From Trochalopteron elliotii (Eukaryota; Chordata; Aves; Passeriformes; Leiothrichidae), in assembly GCA_024734555.1 (NCBI GenBank), contig JANPWX010000201.1, forward strand, positions 1,091,129 to 1,155,128: a DNA stretch of 64,000 nucleotides. The letters are read 5' to 3'. The notes under the pieces are model-generated. The model worked only from the letters and a program-made list of their open reading frames with translations, made no database searches and had not been told where the DNA came from. The number at the start of each line of letters is the position of its first letter. The stretch's first letter is position 1. Made by a program: the position numbers and the translations under genes. Shown piece by piece: positions 51,201-61,495 of the stretch.

Positions 51201-52259
51201 TGCTGTGCTTAATGCCAAATAACACTCGAATGACCTGTGGGAAGTAAAATGAATTTTCTGGCTTCCTTGTGCCACTGTCCTCCCCTCCTCCTTCAGAGTC
51301 AAACACCATTACCTTGCAGAGGAAGGAGAGGAAAGTTTTTATTTTTTGCTGTCTTTGTGAGCCTCACTGTTGCTCAGCACAAAGCACTGATTCCTGTATT
51401 GGAGGAGAGCAGGAAACTGCATCCAAGGAGCTGATTTTGGGACTTTTCCTTGCTTCCAGTGACCCTGAAATTTTGTATTTCACTTCTCTTAGTCCTTTTA
51501 AATGCTCGCCTCCTCGCCCTCACTCTGTGGATCTGGGCAGCCCCAAGGAACTGGCTGGGTTTTGTTGATCCCATGGTCAGATGTGGAACCATTTTGCTAG
51601 ACGTACAGGGGAACTGGTGAAAGCAATAATGCAGAGCCCTGACAAATGAACAAAACAGCCAGCAGGGCATGGAGAAACAGCACTTTTCCTTTGTGAATTT
51701 TTTTAAATTATCTTTTTAACAGGCCTGCCTGGCAGGAGCAGTGAGCATGAGCAATTCAGATGAGGGTTTGAGTTCTAAGAAGACAGAGTATCTTTAACAT
51801 TCATCAGTCTCCTGACTGCACTGAGGATTTTTCCTTATGCATAGAAAAGGCAACGTCATTTATCCTTGGCTGAGAACCACTGATACATTTTAACAATGGA
51901 ATTAGTTATTCACTGCATTACAATGACTAGCTTTCTGTAATTTGACATTAATATGCTTCTACCTGAGCAGCACAAAATGTGAATTAAATTGCCACAGGGA
52001 AAAATGATGAACCTATTCTTTGATTTAATGTAAAAGCAGACAGTTATGGTCTCTCTCCTCATAATGATGTTCACCCCTCTCTTCCCAAAAAATTTTATTT
52101 TAACTTGTCTAAGTTTTCTTTTTAATGTATGACAAAGGGCAGTACACAATGTGACTTTGCTTTTACCACTTTTTGATTTAAAAAATATAAATATTTTAAT
52201 AACCAATATGACTATATATTATATATAATTATATATCTAAATAATTCTTTATATATAAT
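48247..52259. other. Non-coding stretch, no gene recognised
   Basis: A trinucleotide run (TTA)6 lies at 49051-49068 and A-runs lie near 49167-49190. Open frames on both strands at 51240-51670 overlap in a locally GC-richer patch and show no domain. The last 60 bases before the CR1 fragment are almost entirely A and T. Confidence 0.5.
49051..49068. repeat. (TTA)6 trinucleotide repeat
   Basis: Six uninterrupted TTA units. Short, but perfect. Confidence 0.9.
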
Positions 52260-52400
52260 TATTAAGGTTGGAAAAGGCCTCCAGGATCATCGAGTCCAAC
52301 AATTAAGCTAACACTACCAAAACCATGTCCATAAGCACCACAGCTTATGTTTCTTGAACACCTCCAGGGATGCTGATTCCACCACTTCTCTTCAGCAATG
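52260..52400 (-). mobile_element. CR1 LINE fragment, 3' end
   Basis: The plus strand reads attaaggttggaaaaggcctc, then caggatcatcgagtccaaca, accatgtcc, aagcaccaca, and finally cacctccagggatgctgatt followed by ccaccacttctc. This is the reverse complement of the avian CR1 3' region, so the element lies on the minus strand with its 3' end at about 52260. It is 5'-truncated near 52400. Among the CR1 pieces here it is the easiest to recognise. The flank at its 3' end is an AT-rich stretch, and the usual terminal octamer repeat is reduced to attatta-type sequence. Confidence 0.93.
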
Positions 52401-55230
52401 TATTAAATTTAGAGTTGTGATAAAATGTAATTTCATAATTTGGAGTTAAAAGTGGAAAAAATATTTACAACCATTTTTTAAATCAAGTCTTTCCCTGCTG
52501 TCCCCATTCCCACAATGAAAGGGTTAGGAAAACATTAAGGATTGAGCTGAGGCTCACAAAAAAACAACCACCAAAACCCAACAATAGAGAGATCATGCTG
52601 AAAAGTGATTTTTAAACATTTTCCCTGGCCCAGAGCATATCTCTGTCACATGTCTAATGCTGCACCTCTATAGAGTAGTGCTTCCAAGAATACACACCCT
52701 TTTGCTACAGTCTGATAAAGCTCAGATAACTTTGCTCCCTCTCCCAGCTGATCTCTGTCCCTGTACAAGACAAGTCAAAGGCATTTAAAAGGGAAAACAT
52801 TCTTACATCTGTGGCTCCACCAGCAGTCTGCCTCTTCTCTGAAACCGAGAAAAGAGAATATTTCATGGCAAACTGTAAAATGCAAATGTCCAAAATACAT
52901 AAATATGTTCTTTGAATAAGGCAACATATATTGATGATGTTTTATGCATAATGTTTTTCCTCTCTCTCTCAAACTGTTATTTGTTAGACATTTGCAAAGA
53001 TCTGGGGCATTAGACTCCTTTTTATGTGATTTTTTATGTGCATTGCTAAGTGGTCTGGCTGGAAAACAAGATTATGTGATCTGTGTTGCATTTTTTGTAC
53101 TATACTTACAGACATAAATTCAGCTTATTTGTGGTAACAGCCAAGGTTTTCAGTAACACATCCCAAGATATAAAATAGCCAACCTTTCCCTATCCGTTGG
53201 CATCAAACCATTCCCCTCCCATACCTGATAGGGCTCCTGTGTTCATTGATAAGCCTTGATACAAATCAGGTTACAGGTGGTCTTCATAAACATTAGTGCC
53301 CTCTCTAGAAATTATTTCTTCTTGTTTAAAATTCTGCTTAGCAGGATATATATTATTTTAACTTCTTTCTCCAAGTTTTCTGTCCTGCAGTGAGGAAAAT
53401 ATTTTACAGGTGATGGACAACATCACACATGAATAAATCCACCTATACATTTTTTTTTTTTTAATTCTTATTTCTTGCTTTTTATCTGCTTCTTTTGGAA
53501 TGCAGCACACAGAGTGGGCATGGTAAATAAGTCCCTTTTATCAGTGAACATTTCCCCATATTAAATCTCTCATTCATTCTGGGGTCTACAGGCAGCTTAA
53601 AATATGCCTGGTGTCTGTGCTGCCAGAGCCTGGAGACACATTGCAGGGCTGGGAGGAGATTGACTCTCTGATGTCTATCTGTTTGTGATAATAGCATGGA
53701 AGGAGTGTCAGTCATACTCCCCACATCTGCTCCAGCCAGGAGAGGAAGACAGCCTCATCATTTTTATTGCTGGCATGAGTGTATTGAGGAGAACCCCAGC
53801 TGATAAGCAAAAGTGATGGTGTCACTCTCTTTCCCTCTGTACACATTCATAATGTATTATTCTAAATATCCTGTTCTCTAGAACCACTGCAGACAATTCT
53901 GTATCTGTTAATATTTTCTCAGGCAAGCATGGAGAGGCCTCACTTTCCATTTCAGCTGAACCAAACCACCACACTCTGCAGTGTTTCATCTCCACTGTGG
54001 CCCTCTGCATACCTTGGCATATTTCCTTACCTAGAATTTAAATGTCCTTCCAAAAAAAACTGACTTTCTCTGACTTTCTCTCTAGATGTGTGTTAGTAAC
54101 CATTCAACCAAATACAGGAGAAAAAAGCATGAGCCTCTTTCCTTTGGTCACCTGCTCTAAATCACATTTAAACCTTCCTGTTGCAGCAGATTGCATAAAC
54201 TATACAATTATTTTTTTCTGCATCTATTAATCGAATTTAAAAATCTGACAGTAAATGCCTAACCACAGTAAATCAACAGAGTTCCACTGATATAAGCAGA
54301 GGTTTGATCACATCTTGCATCTGAAGGGTGATTATCTTGGTGGTGATCCCTCACACAAAACCTCAGCAATTACCTTACACATGAATTTTTCAACTTCATT
54401 TTCATTACTAATGGAATACGGCAAGCTTTACCTTCTATGAGGTCCTCCTGTGGTCTGGATTTAGAATTTTTTTATCTGGATTCTAGTGCACAGATTGATC
54501 AGAAACCATTTCATCTGTCCCAAAATGATTCTGAGTCATAAAGTGATAGCATTTTCACACTCACAATACTGATTTTTATGACATATCTTCCTTTTATCAA
54601 GGCAGTCACTAAGAGATCTCTAACCATTTTTTAATTGCATTCAGGTTTAAATTTGGCTTTGCCATGAACTACAGGCTTCACAAATTCACTAGGATCCTTT
54701 AAATACCATAAGTGTCAGCTCTGTGAATCCATTCTTTTAACTGGAGCATCTCTTGAGCATGCACAAAGAAATCCTTGAGGTGTCGATATCTCTACATAAC
54801 CCATTTTTTGTCTAATATTTCTGATTTCCTGACTAACTTTCCTTTCAATTTATAAAATACCTCTAATTTTTAGTGTAGGGCTTCTTACTGATGTCATTAT
54901 TTCAGACAAATGGCTTTGATGCAAACCAGAGCACAGAGCTTCTTTAAGCCTGTCCATGTAATTTGCTGTGCCACGTAGGAGGCAGCATTTGGGAATGTTC
55001 TCACAATACCTTGTTTGAGAGCTCCTTGGTAAAACACAGACAATTTTGTCCAATACAGAGAGGAACCATTCCTTTCTGGAAGGACACTGGACAGGGGACT
55101 TGCACCATTCACAGCTATTTGGGAAAATAAGTATGTAAATCTGAGAAATTCCTGGGAAACCTCATGAAGATACTTCTTTTCAGTCAATGATGGTACAAGA
55201 AATATTTGTTGAAAAGCACTATTTAGTGCA
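52401..55230. other. Non-coding stretch, no gene recognised
   Basis: Contains a T-run at about 53451-53462 and a short tandem tgactttctc repeat at about 54061-54080. No exon or RNA gene is recognised. Confidence 0.5.
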
Positions 55231-55250
55231 TGAATGAATGAATGAATGAA
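55231..55250. repeat. (TGAA)5 tetranucleotide repeat
   Basis: Five uninterrupted TGAA units. Confidence 0.92.
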
Positions 55251-58200
55251 TTTTATTAATTTGCTAGATATTTTTTAGGTTATAAAAAACAGTCCAAGAA
55301 AAGACAGAATTAGACATAATCACTGTTACATAGTAACAATAATTGCCCCAATGGTAATCTGCCCCAAAATTTGTCATTTGTAACTAAATACAAGATTTGA
55401 AATTTCTTTGTAGCATTTTCCAAGGCTTTTCAGGATATAAATCTAGACTGAAATATCATAAAACACCTCAGGGGTCCAAATATAAAGTGAAAAATAGGCT
55501 GTGTTTGTTCAAGACCGACGGACTGAAATAGAAATGGAAATTGAAGTAAACTGTGGCTCATAAGTGGTGAAGAGATGATTGCACTTGTCTGGTTCTTCTG
55601 TACAGTTGGTGTTGAGTTAAAAAAGGAAGTTATGCACACATGGTTTAATCAGAACTTCCTCTCCTGCTTGCAGGAGTTAGCCAGCACAATCAACTCAGAC
55701 ACCCAGAATGAGATAAATAATGCAGGCAGGTACTCCAGTACATTTTAAACACCTGCATGAGGAAAATGTGTTTATTTCTTCAGATACTTTCAAACAAAGA
55801 TCCGAGCTGCAAAATCTCCTCTTTTACCTTTGCTTTATGATCATGAGTTTCCTCATAACCTGATGCTGTTTTACACCACAACAACATGAAGACTCCAAGA
55901 TTCAGAAGGCTGAAAATTACTCCTTTTTTCTTGGGATGTGTCTCCCTTTTTATACATTCTACACAGACCCATTTGATTGGTGACAAGAAAACAAACGTCT
56001 TCAATCACATTGGTCAGACCAGAGGGACATCAAGAAGAAATCCCTCCTAGGGAAAAAATGTAAACGATTTACCGTTACAAAAACATCTCTCTTGTTTACA
56101 GAAAATTCCCTGGGAAAGGAATTTCAGAAAACCAAAGCATCTCAGGCACGAACCAGGGCTACAATAACCTATTGCCTAGAAATTATTCCTTCTTGAAAGA
56201 CTTCCTGACAGATTCACTGTTAAAATCCTACAAACTCTGACAGACTTATAAAATTATGGACTGGCTTTTCCAGAAATGTCCAAGGCCTTTGACCTGCCTT
56301 GTCACCAGCCCAGCATGGGCACCACTGGAAGAAAAATCCTTTAATCCATTTCCAGAAACACTCTGTTGTATATAGAAGGAGAAACTCTGGCATCTCAAAT
56401 GCAGTAGGGATGGAAAAAAGATCTGCAGTGTAATTTTTTGGGTTTCATCCTAGGAGATGTCAAATGATCATGGCAGCCCTGCCTTCTCTGACCCTTACTC
56501 TGACCCTAAGATTAGAAAGGGCCATCTCTGAGGCTGAGCATGTTAAAAATTAACCAAGATAAGGCTGAAAGGAGATTTATCTAGAACATACAAAACCTGT
56601 AAATTGTCAAGAGTGTTAGTGAGCTTTTGTTAGCAACAAATAAAATGGACATGATATAGGTTTTAGCAAGCATCTATCTCTCTTTACCATATTAGCAGGG
56701 CCTTTGAAACCTGTAAAATCATTTATTTCAGGGAAGAACCCACATTCTTCTGTAAATGGCCAATCATTAGCTATAGGACTCTTTTTTTGTTTTTTTTTTC
56801 CTAGAATTTTTCTGTGATTTTACAGGTAGTTTTGTTACTTACAAGGGGTATTGATGATTTTGGGAAATGCAGCGATCAGTGACACATCCTCTCAAACCAG
56901 GTTGTTAATTCCGTGTCCAAGGTAACACAGCTGGCTGAAAAACAGAAGGAAAGAAAGGAGTGCCTGCTGAGGTCTCACCTTTGCCCGGAACTTAGACAAG
57001 CCAGAGGACCTGAGGCAGCTTTTGGAGCTGGGGTGTCCCCAAACTCCTGCCCTTGGTTCTCCTCACTCAAATTGGGGTTGAATGTCTTTTCTCTTCAAGA
57101 TTGCTCAGTTCAAGGGCTGCTCCACAATCTCAGGCTAAATATTTTGAGGTCAGTTCAGACACAGCAAAGCATCACTAATTTCTGCACTAACGTTAAGAAC
57201 AATCATTATAACACTGTTGACTTGCTGCGTATCTGCTGAAAGCACCTATAAGATTGAACCTTTGAGGCCATACATTAGACATAATTACCAAATACTTATA
57301 AAATTGATAAATATAATTAATATTTTCAAATACTATTCAAAGTTTTGACTGGAGTTTGACCTTGCTGAATTTTCTTCAGAAGTCAATATACAATTAAGAT
57401 TGTATGAAGCTGATAGAGATAACAGTTGTAAATATACCCAGAGAGCATTTTACAATTGCCTGATGAAATCAGTCTGCTTAGGCCAATTTACATTGTCCTT
57501 GGTTGGTAGTTTATTTGAAAAAGATTTCATTATTCTTCTACAAAAAAAAAATTTAAAAATACATAGATATTTAAATTAAAAGGGAAAAAAAAAACTGTAC
57601 GGACGAGGTTTCTAGAAACTATGGCTATTCAAGAAAATTATGTTGAAAGCAAAGACAGTGAATTTAGAATAAGTATCTACAACAAGTTTTGTTTTGATGT
57701 GGTAATGCAATGAAAGGAAAAATGCATGATTAGATTTTCAAAGATTAGGAGGTGAAGAAAGATTTAAATTGAATACTAATTTAGTTTGGAAAGCCTTGAG
57801 GAAGCTGTGCCCTTCACGTAAAAATTCTTTTTTTGAATTAGCAAGGTGTTTCATCTGCCAGATAAGCATAATTGAAATAAAGAGTTTATGCAGACAGAGA
57901 GGGAGCAAGCCTTGTTTTTATCCTCTGCACAGCATAAGCAGTCACAGCTGGAGGCTGGGGAGGAGGTCACATGTTTGTGAGGAAACATGGAATGCTTTTA
58001 ATCTGGCAAGTGGCTGAGGGAAAAGAAACTACTTGGAGCTGAGCCTGCTTGTAAAAGTTGGTGGTAAAATTCAGGGCCTGCATCCTCTGAGCTTAGGGAA
58101 TGGGAAAAGCTGCAGCAGTGGAAGAGTCTGGCATGCAGACACGACACTCAAATACACCCTTTTGTCAGCAAAAAGGGTCTTGGAGAAGAGTTCCAACTTG

Positions 58201-59668
58201 ACCTCATTGAAACCATCACTTTTCTCTGACAATATTAGAAATCCCTTTAATGCATATTCATGAATCCACAGCTTCAACAGCACACAAAACTGTGGCACTT
58301 AGACAAATAATTTTATCAAACTATGACACAACAGAATTTGACATGACATTATTTGCTGCCATTTGTCAAACTCCAGATGCCTTTAGGATATTTTGGCCCA
58401 AAGATTTGGGAGATTGCTCCTTTCCCAGTCAGCCCCACAGAGGGCCATGTGAGGCCTTGGCTGTGTGAGATGACAAAGTGACAGCTCTTCATTCACAGAA
58501 TGAAGCTGCCAAAGTTTGCATCAAAGTTTCAGTCTATGATTACTTGCAAATCAAACTTCCTTGGTTTTATTTCTTTTCATTCAAACTGTGATGAGTGAGG
58601 TGAAGACCAGTTTCTATGAACTGAGTGATGAAAAGAAATGGGTACCCAAGGGAGCCAGTTGGCCAAAATTAATTTTCATATCTATCTAGCATGACTAGAT
58701 TATTTTGTCAATGACTGCATTCAAACATTGCAGCTAAACCACACACTTAATTTATTTTTGTATGTTTATAAGAATCTATTTATAATTAAAAAAGCTCTTT
58801 GTGACTTACTTAAGAAACCATAGACAAATTTGACCTTGTCAAATAACAAGCAATGAAGCTCAGCCTCTATGAGGTGTCATGAGATACAGACCCTGCAAAT
58901 GAATGATAGAGAACATTAAAAAAATGTGGGTTTTGTTTGGTGAAAGAAATGTTTTTCAGAAACATATTTAGGATTATTATTAAAGAACCCCTTGATTATC
59001 AGAAAAATACCCTGACAAAATAGAATTTAATTTATTGCAATTTTGGTCATATTGATCACTAAATAATCAAACTACAATAATTGAATCTTTACAGATAATC
59101 AGACAAAGCACCGCATGGAAGGTAAAGATATTTTATATTTTCCATAATTTCCTTATATTTTCCATAAAACACAAAATACCTTATATCATCTTCCAGCGTA
59201 TTGTAATTCACCAGGAAAACCACTGTTCTCTGTTGTTTCTCAGAAGCATTACTCCCACTGATTACTACTTCAAAATTAGCCCTGGAGGGAAGAAATGGCA
59301 GCAGACATAAAGCACTTTCCATGCAAATAAAAAACTTCAAAATTTTAATTTACACCTTTGTCCAGGACTTAAATGAGCTTATGTGACAATTAATGATCTG
59401 TTTTATTTTGCAGTTCTCTACTGTAACAGGAATGCAATGCCATTGAAGTGCCCAGGTGGAGGGGAAGGAGTAATACAGCTGACATTAAGATCCCTTCATC
59501 TTGCTCCCCCTAAATAACCCACAGTAAGAAGTAAGCTCCTAAATTGGGTTCCCTGAATTTAATATTCCAGAACTATCTTCCATTAGCAGTTTATGGAATA
59601 AAGTTCCTAATTTAAAAGCAGCAAAGAAGCCTCAGTCTATTGAGGTCTTCTGTTTCTGTATGCAAACA
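55251..59668. other. Non-coding stretch, no gene recognised
   Basis: The part at 57240-57510 is complex AT-rich DNA that could be conserved non-coding sequence (inference only). At 58156-58178, accctttt and aaaagggt form a small hairpin. At 59133-59166 the string ttatattttccata appears twice, 20 bp apart. No gene is recognised. Confidence 0.45.
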
Positions 59669-59729
59669 CATTTGGACTCAGTAATCTTAAGGTCTCTCCA
59701 ACCTAAATTATTCTGTTACTCAGTGATTA
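59669..59729 (+). mobile_element. CR1 LINE fragment, extreme 3' end
   Basis: tttggactcagtaatcttaa, then ggtctctccaacctaaatta, then ttctgtta matches the last part of CR1 in sense orientation. This is the GGTTGGACTNGATGATCTT, AAGGTCTCTTCCAACC and ATTCTGTGA order with several substitutions. Only about 60 bases remain. It sits tail to tail with the minus-strand copy that begins about 20 bp downstream. Confidence 0.75.
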
Positions 59730-59751
59730 ATTAATCTACGTGGATTTAGCT

Positions 59752-59850
59752 GAAATTATAGAAATTATAGATTGATTTGGGTTGCAAGGGACCTTAAAGA
59801 TCATGTAGTTCCAGCCTCATTCAACCTTCTCTATATCCCAGGTGACCAAG
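59752..59850 (-). mobile_element. CR1 LINE fragment, 3' end
   Basis: attatagaaattatagattg is a decayed form of the CR1 terminal repeat in reverse complement. It is followed by atttgggttgcaagggacct, taaagatcatgtagttccag and cc, which read as the reverse complement of the CR1 3' end. The match weakens beyond about 59825, where only ccaggtgaccaag still resembles the next CR1 block. It faces the plus-strand fragment at 59669-59729. Confidence 0.8.
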
Positions 59851-59859
59851 TTTTCTGTT

Positions 59860-60066
59860 TTGCTCCTGGACAGGGCCTACATTTCCCCTATTCTTCCCCT
59901 AATCACTGACATACCTATAAAAGTTCCTCTTTTTCCCTTGACATCTCTGGCCATATTTAATTCTGTAAGAGCTGTAACTTTTGTAACCTTATCCATGGAT
60001 ACCTGGACAAATTCTCTGTATTCCTCTTGGGCTACTGGGCCTGACTTCTGCCCTCTGTAGATCTCT
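59860..60066. mobile_element. Possible older avian interspersed repeat
   Basis: The stretch containing cttgacatctctggccatat, the phrase tggatacctggacaaattct, and ctctgtattcctcttgggct, ending near tctgccctctgtagatctct, resembles a sequence I associate with repeated DNA in bird genomes. I cannot place it in a named family or fix its orientation. It follows directly on the CR1 fragment and may be part of a larger composite. Confidence is low because the recognition is from memory of repeat character, not from a visible domain. Confidence 0.35.
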
Positions 60067-61140
60067 CTTTATAATATGGAAAATCTCAAGATTTTTATCC
60101 CTGCTGTCACTATGTGAAATTTCCCCCTTAGTATAAATACATCAAAAAGAAGCTGGTAGGCAAGACATAAAAATCACCTTCTTAATACAAAGAAATGTTT
60201 TCATGCCAATCAACAGCTATTATTTTTCTTTCCAATGATTCATGTCTGCACCAGACAATGTTTTTTGGCTACTGTAGAAGTTTAAAAGATGTGGAAATTA
60301 TTCTGCTTATTGATTTCCCTTCATACTTAGCAGATAAATCAATAGGATGTGAAGATGAGGCTCCATTAAAATGATTTCTGGTGACATCACTTTTGCCTGA
60401 AAGTTTCCACAATAATGACCCTTGAGTTTGTCAGCAAGAGGTCATTCAAACAAGGGAACAAATAAAATCACACGCCTCTCATGGGTTTAGGCTGTAATTT
60501 CTTCTCTCAGGGTAATTTTATGTCTTAGTTTACATTTTTGCTATGATGCAAGTAGAATTTTTTTCTGATAAAAACAGAAAGCAGAAAAAAAAACCCCAAA
60601 AAACCACATAAATTTTATAAATAACCCAAACTGAGCTCACTTCTCAAACCTATGACTGATAAAAGTCTAATGTAGAAAAGCCCATGACAGAAATGCCTCT
60701 CAGAAGAGTGGTAGATGCACAGTAGTACAGAGATGCAAAACATGCACCAACCTTTGTAAAACTGTTGTGGAAGATGGAAATGCAAAAAATTTGCAAGCAT
60801 TGTTCCTTGAAAGATGCTTAACTGGAAATTTCCCTCAACAATGTCTGGTCAACAGGCTGCACAAATTCTACAGTCTGAGGTTTTGTGGTTAAAACCCTTT
60901 GCTTTTATCCCAGTTTCCAGTACAAGAACATACTCAAGGAGGGTCCACACACAAAACCCTCTACAACCTGTGTGTGAAATGGGGTGGCAGGGAGGTACTG
61001 GAAGGGTGCAGGAGGCCAGGTGACTACACATCCTTAAGCCACAGAACTAACTGGTAGAAATTTTGCTTTTTAAAGGAAGAGAGGCAGATGAAATCGATCA
61101 TGTTAGATCATGTTATCACAGAGCAAAAAGTTGGGTTTTT
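60067..61140. other. Non-coding stretch, no gene recognised
   Basis: An A-rich patch with CCCC interruptions lies at 60580-60610. No exon or RNA gene is recognised. The right part (from about 61050) becomes purine-rich and may belong to the retrotransposon relic that follows. Confidence 0.45.
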
Positions 61141-61495
61141 TGTGGAATTAAAAAGGGAATCCTGTGGAAAAAAAAGAATGAGTGAGTAAATAGCTTGGAG
61201 GAGAACTAGGAGAAAATTGAATCATCAGGGAAAGGCAATATTTCAAGAAAAGGAGAATGGTGGCAGTATTGAAGGCAGCTGTCAGGTCACAGAGATGAAG
61301 ACAGAGTGCAAGTTCTGGGACTTGGCTAAGAATAGGCCATTAAAAATTTTGGCATGAGTGCTTTGAATTGATCGAGTGCAAAGGATACAAGGCAGAACTA
61401 ACAGGTCTGAGGATGGAATTGAGGGAATCGAAAACAGCACAGTAAATAAGAATAAAGATAAATGAGAGTGGGAAGGTAAATTGGTCTCTACCGAA
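61141..61495 (-). mobile_element. Broken reverse-transcriptase relic of an L2/CR1-type LINE
   Basis: Reading the minus strand downward gives RPIYLPTL at 61487-61464, KIFNGLFLAKSQ at 61350-61315 and DLTAAFNT at 61288-61265. These correspond, in order and at nearly the right spacing (about 66 codons from first to last), to landmarks of non-LTR reverse transcriptases. They are the YRPISLL block, the segment leading to the palm, and motif A (D-L-S-A-A-F-D-T) with its catalytic aspartate. The second and third blocks are in different frames, and the frame of the second runs into TGA, so the gene is dead. After motif A, 61264-61180 still resembles the family's next segment at nucleotide level. Domain ends are lost. 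The clade is most likely L2/CR1-like. It is distinct from the much younger-looking CR1 tails elsewhere in the window. Confidence 0.72.

Noticed and set aside
51269..51670. Open frames on both strands of a GC-richer patch
   Set aside because: Both strands are open over the same bases, no domain is visible, and the Pro/Ser/Cys-rich products are typical of stop-poor GC-richer DNA.
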